This document shows positions 23,702-32,155 of a stretch of 34,200 bases of DNA, piece after piece. The notes under the pieces are model-generated. The model ran no database searches. It was not told the DNA's origin and worked only from the letters and a program-made list of their open reading frames with translations. The stretch's first letter is position 1. Every line of letters starts with the position of its first letter. Source of the DNA: Planctomycetota bacterium (GTDB lineage: Bacteria; Planctomycetota; UBA1135; GCA-002686595); contig JAJDEV010000017.1 in the NCBI GenBank assembly GCA_029259605.1, forward strand, positions 1 to 34,200, written 5' to 3'. The position numbers were made by a program, and so were the translations under genes.

Positions 23702-26215
23702 TTACTCCGCATGCGACGTGCGCAGGACTTCGACCGTTTCGCTGTCTTCGACCAGGCGCACGTGGGTGTTGACGGGGATGTCCCGCCACTCCTGCGTCTC
23801 ACCGGTCGGCCAGAGCACCGTCACGCGGTCGATCTTGTCGGCCGATCCGAGCCCGAAGCGCACCTCGCATCCCTGGGTCGTCACGAAGTTGTTCTCGGGG
23901 AAGAGTTGGCGAGCGATGCGCTTGCCTCCCACTTCGACCTCGACCGTCGCGCCGATCCCGAGCCGGTTGCTGCGCGTCCCCTCGAGCGAGACGACGAGTC
24001 GGTTCACGCGCGGGAAGCGGTTCTCGAAGACGCGCACCGGACCGCCGCCGCTGGAGCGCACGAGCAGGTCGGGTTGCAGGTCGCCAGTGAAGTCGGCCAC
24101 GAGCGCACCGCGCCCGTCACCGTCCAAGTCCGCCGTCGTCAGGTAGCCGATGTTCGCGAATGGACCCTCGTCCATGTTGAGGAAGATCTGGTTCGGTTCG
24201 TATGCGCTCAGGTTTTCGTTCGTCTCGCCGACCTTCCACGGGTTCTGGAGCCAGATCTCTCCACGATCCGCGTCGAGTTCGACCACCGGGTCCACGTTCG
24301 CATTGCGATTGAGAGGCTGCGCCACGGCAGCCCGCCAGAGGCATGTTCATGTGTCCGGCTTGCTGCGCGTCACGCTCTGGAATCCGGCTGGCGCGTAGAT
24401 GTCGAGCGCGCCGTCGCCGTCCAAGTCGACCAGTCCCGGGCCGTACGCCCAACCGGCGTTGTCGACGCCGACTTCGACGCCGAGCGGCTTGAGCGCACCG
24501 GCGCCCGCGGTCAGGCCTTCGTTCTCGTAGAGGATGTTCCCTTCGACGAAGCCGAGGATGTCCTCGAAGGCTCCCTCGGGGAAGTACTCGGGACGCAGGT
24601 TGTCGAGGATGCGACTCCCCGCCGACGAGTACATGTTCGCGATGTAGAGGTCGGGGTCGCCGTCGCCGTCGAGGTCGCCGGCCGTCCCACCCATGCTGAA
24701 GCCTCCGAAGCCCTGGTCGAGCGGCGCGCTCTCGAACGTGCCGTCGCCCTGGTTCACCCAGAGGATGTTCCGGCCCATGTGGTTCGCGATGAACAGGTCG
24801 GAGTCACCGTCGCGCTCGAAGTCGAGCCACAACGCGCCGAACGTGTCGGTGTGCCGGCCGGACATGCCGGCGGCCTCGGTCGTGTCCGCGAACTGCCAGT
24901 CGCCGGTGTTGCGAAGGAGCAGGCCCTCGGGGCTGGAGTTGTCGTCGAGCCACTGCGTCCGGCGTTGTCCCTTCGGCGCGAGCTTGCCGCCCTTGCCGAC
25001 GTACAGGTCCAGCATGCCGTCGCCGTCGTAGTCCGCGACGGCCGTGCCGATGAAGCCGGGCTCGTAGCGGAAGTCGCCCAGGTTCGTCTTGTCCGCCGGA
25101 ATGCGACGGAAGGTGCCGTCCCCGTTGTTGGCGTAGAGCTCGTAGCGTTGCTTCGGAATCACGCGCCCGTCGGGGAGCGTCGTGCGTCCGAGGATCATCA
25201 GGAGCACGTCCTCGAACCGGTCGCTGTCGAGGTCCGCGACGAGCGCCGCCTGGACCTTGCGCGGATTCCCGCGCAGGAGCTTGGACGAGGCGGACGTGTC
25301 GTCGAACGTGCCGTCGCCGAGTCCACGGTAGAGGTACGGCTGGTTCTCGCCGGTCAGCAGCACGTCCATGTTCCCGTCGCGGTCGTAGTCCAAGAGGTGC
25401 GCGCCGCCCGTGATCGCGAAGTACGGCGGCTCGGTCTTGTCCCAGTTGTCGTCGAACGCCTCGGTGTCGATGCCGGAGGTGTCCGTGATCTCCGCCATGA
25501 GCGCGGGGCCGTGGACGAAGGTCGCGTCGACGATGACGAAGTCGTTGATCCAGCCGCCCGTCGCGTCCTCACCCTTGATGATGTCGTCGTTGAAGCGATC
25601 GAACTCGAGCTCGCAAACGAACGTGTACTCGGCGAGGTCGCCGTTCGGGAGCGTCCCCTTGATGTGCATGTCCCAGCGGACGTCCCACTTCCCGGTCAGA
25701 TCGAGGTGGGTCTGCGGGCTCATCTGCGTCGTGTGGTACTTGACGCTCTGAATCGTTTCGAAGAGCGCGTTGTAGCTCTCGAACGCCGCGATGAGTCCAT
25801 CGGCATCGACTTCGACGCGGTCGGCGTCGGTCCAGGACTGCACGCGAATCGGACCGTGCTCGAGGATCTGTCCGTCTCCTTCGAACAGGCTGCCCTTGAA
25901 GTCGCTCGCGAGCAGGTTGCGAAGGGGCGCCGAGTCCTTGCCTTGGAGGGGGGCCCGGATGATCGGCCAGGCGTCCTGTCCGAGGACGAGCACCATGAGC
26001 TCCGTGTCTCGGATGTACTTCTGCTTGTCCTCCGCCAGGACGAAGTCGTCGCCGGCGGTCATGCTCGGCGTCTCGAATTGCGCGCTCGTGATCCCGAGCT
26101 CGCCGTCCTCCTTGTTCGCGACGGGAGTCGTTTCCGACGCGGCTGAGGTGTCGCTTCCGCACGACGCTAGGGTGGCGGCGAACACGAGGGTTCCGAGGCA
26201 GGGGCGTACTGTCAT
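23702..26215 (-). CDS. FG-GAP/UnbV lipoprotein with an in-frame UGA (candidate selenoprotein)
   Basis: The frame spans 838 codons with one internal UGA at 24349-24347 (codon 623). It starts with a lipoprotein signal (LASC, Cys19). Residues about 30-230 form an alpha/beta domain of unknown type. Then come FG-GAP repeats with D-x-D-G-D cores (YDRDGNMDVLL, YDGDGMLDLYVG, FERDGDSDLF, LDGDGDPDLY, LDGDGALDIYA). The frame after the UGA continues with T-C-L-W-R-A-A-V and a complete ASPIC/UnbV ending (SNRLGIGATVEVEVGG ... IDRVTVLWPTGE). Without readthrough there would be a 622-residue protein lacking UnbV and a 207-residue fragment from a GTG at 24325. A hairpin follows the UGA. Selenocysteine, a recent nonsense mutation or a sequencing error are the alternatives. 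The following sulfatase is 26 bp away. Confidence 0.72.
24315..24332 (-). promoter_or_regulatory. Candidate bacterial SECIS hairpin after the UGA
   Basis: Read on the minus strand, GGCUGC (24332-24327), a six-base loop CGUGGC and GCAGCC (24320-24315) form a perfect 6-bp stem, extendable by a G-U pair. The apical loop starts 20 nt after the UGA and has G as its second base. The bacterial SECIS model I recall asks for a loop about 16-37 nt after the UGA with a G in the first two loop positions, so this fits. GC-rich hairpins are frequent in this DNA, so the fit alone is weak evidence. Confidence 0.4.
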
Positions 26216-26324
26216 TTCGAACCGGTCCGAGAGCAGGGTCGGCGGAGGAAATCGGCGCCGACGGAAACGGGGGTCTCGCCGAAGAGAGAGGGGGGGCGCC
26301 TCCACGACCCCCAAAGCGAATTCG

Positions 26325-26353
26325 AAGGTAGATCGGGCTCGAGATGCTGTCAA
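26325..26353 (-). promoter_or_regulatory. Sigma-70-like promoter for the UnbV gene
   Basis: On the minus strand a perfect -35 box TTGACA (26353-26348) is followed after exactly 17 bases by TACCTT (26330-26325), which keeps the T, A and final T that matter most in a -10 box. Transcription would start near 26318, about 100 nt upstream of the ATG at 26215. It is the best promoter match I found by eye. Confidence 0.55.
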
Positions 26354-26445
26354 CGCAAGACGAATCCGTGGGAGGTGCGCTCGCGTCGGCACCCCGTAAA
26401 CGGCGGGCGGCCGCTGATGTGAGCGCAAATCGCGCGCGCGCGATC

Positions 26446-26460
26446 GGGAACATCGTTCCC
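26446..26460. promoter_or_regulatory. Possible operator dyad
   Basis: GGGAAC and GTTCCC are perfect inverted arms separated by ATC, lying between the divergent promoters. The arms recall GAAC/GTTC repressor sites, but the 3-base spacer differs from the 4-base spacer of the Gram-positive LexA box. The regulator is unknown. Confidence 0.25.
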
Positions 26461-26542
26461 TCTGCGGGCCGTCGTTCCGCGGCGCGCGCGCCGACGCGGC
26501 TCCGAGCGCCATTCCGGCGGCGCACGCTCCCGCGGGGCCCGA

Positions 26543-26548
26543 TATACT
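26543..26548 (+). promoter_or_regulatory. Possible -10 box for the DUF4956-VTC operon
   Basis: TATACT matches the -10 consensus at five of six positions and is about 100 bases before the start at 26648, but no recognisable -35 box stands 16-18 bases upstream. Confidence 0.28.
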
Positions 26549-26647
26549 TCGGCGCCTCGCGCCCGTCGGCGGCCTTGTTCTCCTCGGTCTTTCTCGCGTC
26601 TTGATCGACCGGGAGCCACCGTCTCCCACCCCTGTCTCGTAGGTCAC

Positions 26648-27331
26648 ATGGACTGGACTTCCCTGTTCGGCGAAACCGCGCTCTCGGATCTCAAGCTCCC
26701 CCAGGTCGTGTTGAATCTCGTCCTGGTCCTGGTGCTGGGGCAGATCCTCTCGATGCACTACCGGGCCTTCGCCCGCGTGCTGTCGAACAAGCGCAAGTTC
26801 GCGCCGATGCTCGTCTTCATCGCCGCGACGACGATGCTCGTCATCACGGTCGTCAAGACGTCGCTCGCCCTGTCGCTGGGCTTGGTCGGCGCGCTCTCGA
26901 TCATTCGCTTCCGTACACCGATCAAGGAACCGGAGGAGCTCGCCTATCTGTTCCTCGCGGTCGCCGCAGGGGTCGGCGTCGGCGCGGACGAGCGCGCGGC
27001 GACCACCATCATGTTCCTCGGCATCCTGCTGTTCCTCGCCGTTGCGAGGCGCGGTGGCCTGCGCGACGAGACGGCGCGCACGCTGCTGCACGTCAGCGCG
27101 GAGCTGGGTGACCGTGACCGCGAGACGACGCTCAAGACGTTGCTCGACGACGTATCGCCGCACGCGGCCGCCGTCGACTTGAGACGTGTCGACGTCGAGG
27201 GCGCTTCGTTCGATGCGACGCTGACGATCGACCTCTCCGACTCGAAACGCATCGGCGTCATGCTCGACGCGATCCGCGCGAGCTTCCCGGACGCGTCCGT
27301 GAGCCTCGTGGAAGCCGACGGGCTCGACTGA
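26648..27331 (+). CDS. DUF4956 membrane protein
   Basis: A 227-residue integral membrane protein. Three to four hydrophobic helices lie in residues 19-35, 52-70, 72-88 and 97-135. Between them is the family hallmark GALSIIRFRTPIKEPEELAY (about residues 81-100), followed by LFLAVAAGVGVGA. A soluble C-terminal domain of about 85 residues with an alpha/beta ferredoxin-like pattern follows. The biochemical role of DUF4956 is not established. It begins a two-gene operon: the VTC-domain gene starts 7 bp after its stop. As I recall, DUF4956, VTC and CotH genes are often neighbours in bacteria, and all three are here. Confidence 0.88.
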   Translation: MDWTSLFGETALSDLKLPQVVLNLVLVLVLGQILSMHYRAFARVLSNKRKFAPMLVFIAATTMLVITVVKTSLALSLGLVGALSIIRFRTPIKEPEELAYLFLAVAAGVGVGADERAATTIMFLGILLFLAVARRGGLRDETARTLLHVSAELGDRDRETTLKTLLDDVSPHAAAVDLRRVDVEGASFDATLTIDLSDSKRIGVMLDAIRASFPDASVSLVEADGLD

Positions 27332-27338
27332 TCCACGG

Positions 27339-28034
27339 ATGGAACGGGACACGCGCTATGAGGTGAAGATGGTGTCGCAGGCTGCGGGCTATCCGCGGCT
27401 GCGCATGCTCATGCGCCTCGATCCGACGGCGATCCGCGAGCTCTATCCGCCGCGCACGGTCCAGAGTGTGTACTTCGACACGTGGCGGAACCGCGCGCTC
27501 GAGGAGAACCTGGCCGGGATCAGCCATCGCGAGAAGGTCCGCTTCCGGTGGTACGGCGATGCGAACACGGGCGTGCGGGGCACGCTCGAGCGCAAGGTGC
27601 GCGAGAACATGCTCGGCTGGAAGGACCTCCTGCCGATCGAGGACGAGGTCGCCGTCGAGGGCGCGACGCGGCGCGACTTCGCGCGCACGATTCACTCGCA
27701 CTTGACCGACCGATGGGCGGACGTGCGCGCCGACGGGCTCCTGCCCGCCCAGTGGATCCGCTACGAGCGCGAGTACTACACCGCCGGCGCGGTTCGCGTC
27801 ACGATCGACCGCAAGCTGACCACCTGGGATCAACGCCTCCGTCGCAAGCTCTCGACGAAGTGCCCGGCCCGAACGCCCGACGTCATGATCGTCGAGGCGA
27901 AGTGCGCGAAGGGCGACTACGACGCGCTCCAGGAGCTGATCGAGCGCTTTCCGATGCGCGTCGACCGCTGCTCGAAGTTCGTCTACGCGTCGTCGCCCGG
28001 CGAGGGCGCGCACGCGTCGGTGCTTCCGGTCTAG
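27339..28034 (+). CDS. VTC-domain protein (polyphosphate polymerase-like)
   Basis: A 231-residue cytosolic protein with the triphosphate-tunnel fold of the VTC domain. The tunnel's charged motifs are visible in order: RYEVK (6-10), SVYFDT (43-48), K67-x-R-x-R-W-Y, E84-R-K86, R141-Y-E-R-E-Y146, R153-V-T-I-D-R158, E186-A-K188 and S212-K213. In yeast Vtc4 this domain makes polyphosphate from ATP; bacterial members are annotated likewise, mostly without experiment. It is 7 bp downstream of the DUF4956 membrane protein, which may hold it at the membrane. Its TAG stop is formed by the CTAG edge of a family-B palindromic repeat, and it converges on the ILEI-like gene. Confidence 0.87.
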   Translation: MERDTRYEVKMVSQAAGYPRLRMLMRLDPTAIRELYPPRTVQSVYFDTWRNRALEENLAGISHREKVRFRWYGDANTGVRGTLERKVRENMLGWKDLLPIEDEVAVEGATRRDFARTIHSHLTDRWADVRADGLLPAQWIRYEREYYTAGAVRVTIDRKLTTWDQRLRRKLSTKCPARTPDVMIVEAKCAKGDYDALQELIERFPMRVDRCSKFVYASSPGEGAHASVLPV

Positions 28035-28195
28035 CAGCCCGTGGTGAAACTCACGCCACCCTCGAACGGCGCTGGATCCGCGCTGCCCGCGTTCCACTTC
28101 CTCCGAGGTTCCACCAATACGCGTCGTCAGCGCGCCTTGCCAGCACGGATCCATCACCCTCCGACGATGGCGTGAGTTTCACCACGGGCTGCTGG
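28031..28195 (-). repeat. CTAG-bounded palindromic element, family B, copy 1
   Basis: It begins with CTAGCAGCCCGTGGTGAAAC and ends with the inverse, GTTTCACCACGGGCTGCTGG in approximate form, so the terminal arms of about 27 bp are nearly perfect inverted repeats; the right-hand CTAG has decayed to CTGG (28192-28195). Its reverse complement aligns along the full length with 32156-32321, with an identical core around AAGGCGCGCTGACGACGCG. It fills the space between two convergent genes and supplies the TAG stop of the VTC gene at 28032-28034. A bidirectional terminator effect is possible. Confidence 0.85.
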
Positions 28196-28209
28196 GAGCC
28201 CGTCCGCGC

Positions 28210-29316
28210 TCAGAGCGACTCGATCTGGCCGGCGGTCAACCGCGGCTCGGTGATGTAGACGATCGCAGCCGGTCCCTTCTCGCCGACTTGATCGACCTCG
28301 ATCGTGACGGACTCGATCTGTTCGAGTCCGGGCGCGAGCAATTCCTCCCACGCGATCCACTGCATCTGCTCTCCGCCGTCGCGGAGGATGATGCGCGAGC
28401 CCATCTCTTCGCCGTCGACGAAGAGCACGAAGCGCACCGCCTTCAGCTTGCTGCTGCTGCTCCAATGCAGTCCGATCGTCGCCGCGAACGTCGCCGCCTC
28501 GAGATCGCCGAGCGCGTCCCGATCCGGCAGCGTCCAAGTGAGCCGCGCGGGCTCCGCGAAGAGGGTGCGGGCGCGGATCGCGCGGTGCCCGACTTCGGCG
28601 AGCCGACGGTTGGCTTCGACGCTGTGTTCGGTGCCTTGCGCCGCTTCGAGCTTCAGCTCGAACACGCGGCGATTGTCGATGATCGTCCGCGGGACGTGGC
28701 TGTCGTAGGTCGAGAGGTCGCGGTTCAGATGGAACGCGAGCGAGACGCCCTGCGTGATCGAGTAGCGCTCCGCGAGCGGCACGAAGCCGCGCGGTCGTCG
28801 CACGCACAGGAAGGCGAAGCACGAGACCGAGGTCTCCTCGGGGGCCGACCGCGCGCCGAGCCCGCGCAGGAGCACGCCGATCGATTCGCGCCGCTCGTCG
28901 TCGGTACCAGGGCGCGGTCCGAGCGAGCGGAACGAAGACATCGCGAGCACCGTGTCGACCGGCGTATCGGCCAGCATCGCGCCGAACCGACGCACCTCCT
29001 CGTCGCTCGCGCCGACATCGAAGTTGTCGATCGAGACCTCGCCACCGTTGGGCGGGACCGTCACCACGCGCATGCCGGTCAGCGCGGTGTCCATGTAGTA
29101 CCAGGTCTCGTCGACGAACGCGCCCTGTGCGACGCGACGCGTGCCGAGCGTCGGGAGCGGCAAGCGCCATCCCGACGAGAAGATGCGCACCGTGCGGGCT
29201 GCCGCGTTCGACTCCGAGGCCACGCGTTCGGACTCGACCACTTGCGACCACGTGGCGAAGTCGACCGCCAGGGCGAGCAACAGAAGCAGGATTGCGAACG
29301 AAGCTACGGAGCGCAT
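28210..29316 (-). CDS. Membrane-anchored protein with an ILEI/FAM3-like region
   Basis: A 368-residue protein with one N-terminal hydrophobic helix (residues 5-20), which is a signal anchor or uncleaved signal. Residues about 81-180 resemble the ILEI domain of FAM3 and POMGNT1 proteins, a lectin-like fold: MRVVTVPPNGGEVSIDNFDV, then ASDEEVRRFGAMLADTPVDT and VLAMSSFRSLG, an order of strands and helix typical of the family. The last 120 residues look beta-rich (AATIGLHWSSSSKLKAVRF ... ESVTIEVDQVGEKGPAA). No catalytic motif is seen. The gene starts 3 bp after the CotH gene, so the two are co-transcribed and may act together outside the cell. The ILEI call is from pattern recognition and needs a profile search. 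Confidence 0.6.
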   Translation of the reverse strand: MRSVASFAILLLLLALAVDFATWSQVVESERVASESNAAARTVRIFSSGWRLPLPTLGTRRVAQGAFVDETWYYMDTALTGMRVVTVPPNGGEVSIDNFDVGASDEEVRRFGAMLADTPVDTVLAMSSFRSLGPRPGTDDERRESIGVLLRGLGARSAPEETSVSCFAFLCVRRPRGFVPLAERYSITQGVSLAFHLNRDLSTYDSHVPRTIIDNRRVFELKLEAAQGTEHSVEANRRLAEVGHRAIRARTLFAEPARLTWTLPDRDALGDLEAATFAATIGLHWSSSSKLKAVRFVLFVDGEEMGSRIILRDGGEQMQWIAWEELLAPGLEQIESVTIEVDQVGEKGPAAIVYITEPRLTAGQIESL

Positions 29317-29319
29317 TCC

Positions 29320-32040
29320 CTACTGCCCGAGGATCCTCTGGCGGTACATCTCTTTCACGTCGATCGGCACGGTCTCGAACTCGCGCCCGTTCAGCTCGAG
29401 CGAACACGTCGTCTGAACGATCGCTTCGCCGCGTCCCATCGTGCCCATCGTGACGTCCTCGGCGACGATCGAACTCGGGCCGAACTCGGCCTTCTTGATG
29501 TAGACCGCGAACCCGTAGTGGATCGTCGACCAGATGTCGAGGCCGTGAACGTCGACGCGTGAGAAGTCCTTCGACGCGACCGCGATCGACGCGCTCTCGA
29601 CCGTGCAGTCGAACACGTGCACCTCGCTGTTCTCGCCGGCCGAAATCGCCTTGTCGCCGATGCCCGCGAAGCTCGACTCGCGTACCGAGAGGTCGCTGCC
29701 GCTGACGTCGACCGCGTCCTCGACCGAGTTCAGGAAGCGACTCCCGGTGACGAGGCCCGTGACGAAGTCGCCGTCGAACGCGTCGGACGCGACCGTGTCG
29801 ATCACGACGCCGTCGAGCAGGCATTCGACGCCGAAGATGTTGAGCGCGTCCTCACCGTGCGCGTTCTCGAAGCGGCAGGCGTAGAGCTCCGCCGGTGAGT
29901 GGAAGAAATTGATCCCGCCGGTCATCATCCAACCACCGCGTCGGATGACGTCCGTGTCGCGCACGCGCACGTGGCGCCAGACGCTCTTCTCCGCGGACTT
30001 CAGGACGGCCACGCCGGCCCAGCTCGCGAGGCCGTCCTTCGGCTCGAGCACGATCGGGTCGTCGCTGTTGCCCTCGAAGAGCAGCGGGCCACCCGTGATC
30101 AGCGCGCCGAGCGCGTCGAAGCGCAGCCGCACCCCCGGCCCCGCGTAGAGCGTGAAGCCGTTCGGCACGATCAGGTCGCCGGAGACGTCGTGTGTTCCCG
30201 CGGCGACCTCGAGGCGCTTGGTCTCCGCGTCGTAGCGCAGGAACCCGTGCTCCTCGAGCGCCTCATCGAGCGACGGAGCGTCCGGTCGGCCGCCTTCGTC
30301 CGACCACTCCGATCCGAACTTGCGGACCTCGAGCGGCTCGAGCGTCGCCTCTTCGTCCGTGATCAGGCGACTGCGCGCGTGCACCGTCAGCTTGACGCTG
30401 CGGTCCGCGGTGCCACCCGACAGGACCGCGCTCTTGATCTCTTGCACGTCGCGCAGGACCGCCTCGCGCTCGTCGCTGCGGAAGCGGAACACGACGCGCG
30501 CGCCGTCGGTGGGGAGAACGAGCGAGTCGGGCTCGCCCTCGATGCGACGCACGTTGCCCTGGACGCTGACCGCGCTCGCTTCGAGGAACACGCCGTTGCC
30601 GAGCTCGAAGCCCTCGACGACGACGGGTACCTTCGTGTTCGCCCAGGCCTCGACCTCGAGCATGCCCGTCGGGCGGTCGCCCTCGGCGTCGTCGGTCATC
30701 AATCGGCAATCGAAGCTGACCGGGACGCGCGGATGCACGACCTCGTGCAAGTGGACCTGCTGGGCGCGGAGCTCGGCCTCGATCGCCGCCGAGTCGAGCA
30801 TCGGATCGTCGAGCCCTTCGGCGCGCATGAGCTGCTCGAAGTGCATGAGCTGGGGGCGCAGCGCCGCGAAGCTTTCGTCGATGTACTCGGGCCGCGAGAT
30901 GCGACCGATCTGACTGAACAGCCCGTCGTAGAACGCTCCGTTGTTCAGATAGGTCGGGATCACGTACTTGAGGATCTCGATCGGATCGCGCGTCTCGCGC
31001 GGGAAGCCGGCGCCCGTGTCGAAGATGATCGGCTCGAGCCGCGCGGTGACCGGGTTGTGGTAGTAGCGCCGGCTCTTCCAGTTCACGCCGTGGCTCGTGC
31101 GGAACAGCGCCGAGAGCGCGGCATACAGCGTGTTCGACGGCAGATCGAGCAGGTTGTGCGTGCGGCTCCCGCTCTGGTCCGACTGCAGCTTGCGCATCAT
31201 GTCGAGCGACTGCTGCAGCTGACGACTCAGATTCGCGCTCTGGTTCAGGCGCTTCTCGCCATACGCCGCGACGCGCGCCTGCTCGACGAGCTTGGCGGGC
31301 GCTACGGTCTCGGACGCGTAGCCGAGGGTCGCGATGTACTGCGCTTCCATGTCGAGGAACGTGTCCTCGACGAAGCGCACGATCGGACCTTCGCGCCGAC
31401 CCTGCGACTCGACGAGCTCCTTCGTGAAGTGCTCCTCGAGGTAGTAGATGCCCGTCGCGTTGCCGTTCATCACGACGTTCACGAAGTCGGTGCGCGGGGC
31501 GAGCAGTCCTTCCCGCCGCGCCATCTCCATGAAGAGCCACTCCCACAGGTACGAGCGCGTCTTCGGGTGCTGGATCGAGAAGCGGCTCATGCCCCAGAGC
31601 TTGTCGCTCTCGAGTTCGACGCGCAGCGACCACTTGTCCGTGTCGAGGTGGTCGAGGAAGTCGCCCTTGATGCGGACGAACGCCTCGATCGTCTTGCCGT
31701 CGGCGCGCACCGTCGCGGGAACGAGGTCGCCCTCGGTCTGGACGATGTGGCGCAGGCGCATCGAGCGCTCGTAAACCGCCTGCAACGTTTGCGATGCCTC
31801 GGGATCGAGGTCGATGCGCAGCGTCTCGAGGTCGTTGACCGGCGGCTGCTGCTCGACGGTCGGCCGTTTGACCGGGACGCTGAGCGCGATCTCCTCGGGC
31901 GTGACGACCGCGACCTCGTCCTCGACCGGCTTCGGGGGCGAGAAGCGTGAGGCGACGAAGCCGATCAGGACGCCGACGACCAGGATCACGACGCCGAGGA
32001 AGACGCCGGAGGAGGATTGGGGTTCGTTCGATACTCGCAT
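29320..32040 (-). CDS. Membrane-anchored CotH-kinase protein with C-terminal right-handed beta-helix
   Basis: A 906-residue protein. Start at 32040 (MRVSNEPQSS) puts one transmembrane helix at residues 13-32; the rest is extracytoplasmic. Residues about 120-430 are a CotH-type atypical kinase domain: FVRIKGDFLDH..., LWGMSRFSIQHPKTRSYLWE, GLLAPRTDFVNVVMNGNATG, IYYLEEH and LEPIIFDTGAGFP. In Bacillus CotH phosphorylates spore-coat proteins. A middle region of about 200 residues is beta-rich. Residues about 640-885 form a parallel beta-helix (repeats such as GEDALNIFGVECLLDGVVID, DAVDVSGSDLSVRESSFAG, KAISAGENSEVHVFDCTVES), likely a binding surface. It is followed after 3 bp by the ILEI-like gene. 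Confidence 0.85.
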   Translation of the reverse strand: MRVSNEPQSSSGVFLGVVILVVGVLIGFVASRFSPPKPVEDEVAVVTPEEIALSVPVKRPTVEQQPPVNDLETLRIDLDPEASQTLQAVYERSMRLRHIVQTEGDLVPATVRADGKTIEAFVRIKGDFLDHLDTDKWSLRVELESDKLWGMSRFSIQHPKTRSYLWEWLFMEMARREGLLAPRTDFVNVVMNGNATGIYYLEEHFTKELVESQGRREGPIVRFVEDTFLDMEAQYIATLGYASETVAPAKLVEQARVAAYGEKRLNQSANLSRQLQQSLDMMRKLQSDQSGSRTHNLLDLPSNTLYAALSALFRTSHGVNWKSRRYYHNPVTARLEPIIFDTGAGFPRETRDPIEILKYVIPTYLNNGAFYDGLFSQIGRISRPEYIDESFAALRPQLMHFEQLMRAEGLDDPMLDSAAIEAELRAQQVHLHEVVHPRVPVSFDCRLMTDDAEGDRPTGMLEVEAWANTKVPVVVEGFELGNGVFLEASAVSVQGNVRRIEGEPDSLVLPTDGARVVFRFRSDEREAVLRDVQEIKSAVLSGGTADRSVKLTVHARSRLITDEEATLEPLEVRKFGSEWSDEGGRPDAPSLDEALEEHGFLRYDAETKRLEVAAGTHDVSGDLIVPNGFTLYAGPGVRLRFDALGALITGGPLLFEGNSDDPIVLEPKDGLASWAGVAVLKSAEKSVWRHVRVRDTDVIRRGGWMMTGGINFFHSPAELYACRFENAHGEDALNIFGVECLLDGVVIDTVASDAFDGDFVTGLVTGSRFLNSVEDAVDVSGSDLSVRESSFAGIGDKAISAGENSEVHVFDCTVESASIAVASKDFSRVDVHGLDIWSTIHYGFAVYIKKAEFGPSSIVAEDVTMGTMGRGEAIVQTTCSLELNGREFETVPIDVKEMYRQRILGQ

Positions 32041-32155
32041 CAGGGGGCTCTTCGCGACCCTCGCGTGTCCGCGGGCGCGGAGCACGTCAGGCATTCGGCG
32101 CGCAGTCTATCACTATCAATGGTGGGGGAGTGGGCGCCCGACACCGGGGACTTCG
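32041..32155. other. Upstream region of the CotH gene
   Basis: These 115 bases lie between the CotH start and the family-B repeat. An AT-richer patch (near 32105-32120) could hold a promoter toward the CotH gene, but no box pair fits well. I see no gene in it. Confidence 0.4.

Larger units (their letters stand above)
26216..26647. other. Divergent intergenic region, 432 bp
   Basis: This non-coding stretch separates the UnbV lipoprotein (-) from the DUF4956 gene (+). It holds the TTGACA/TACCTT promoter toward the UnbV gene, a dyad GGGAAC-ATC-GTTCCC at 26446-26460 that could be an operator, and a TATACT box at 26543-26548 toward the DUF4956 gene. I see no credible reading frame in it. Confidence 0.6.

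Noticed and set aside
20886-24146. Open frame of about 1090 codons on the plus strand
   Set aside because: Antisense shadow of the GT-C, sulfatase and UnbV genes, Arg-rich and without recognisable motifs.
23594-26146. Open frame of about 850 codons on the plus strand across the UGA region
   Set aside because: Antisense of the FG-GAP repeats: the repeated GTCGCCGTC pattern gives Val-Ala-Val runs. It does not compete with the minus-strand frame, which has clear domains.
26216-27352. Upstream extension of the UnbV frame to 27352
   Set aside because: It runs antisense through the DUF4956 gene and the divergent promoter region; the ATG at 26215 gives a proper lipoprotein signal.
28031-28195. Integron attC-like site
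   Set aside because: The palindrome lacks the GTTRRRY/RYYYAAC core boxes and no integrase is nearby; its ends are CTAG.
29899-31950. Open frame of about 680 codons on the plus strand
   Set aside because: Antisense shadow of the CotH gene with no domain and a biased composition.
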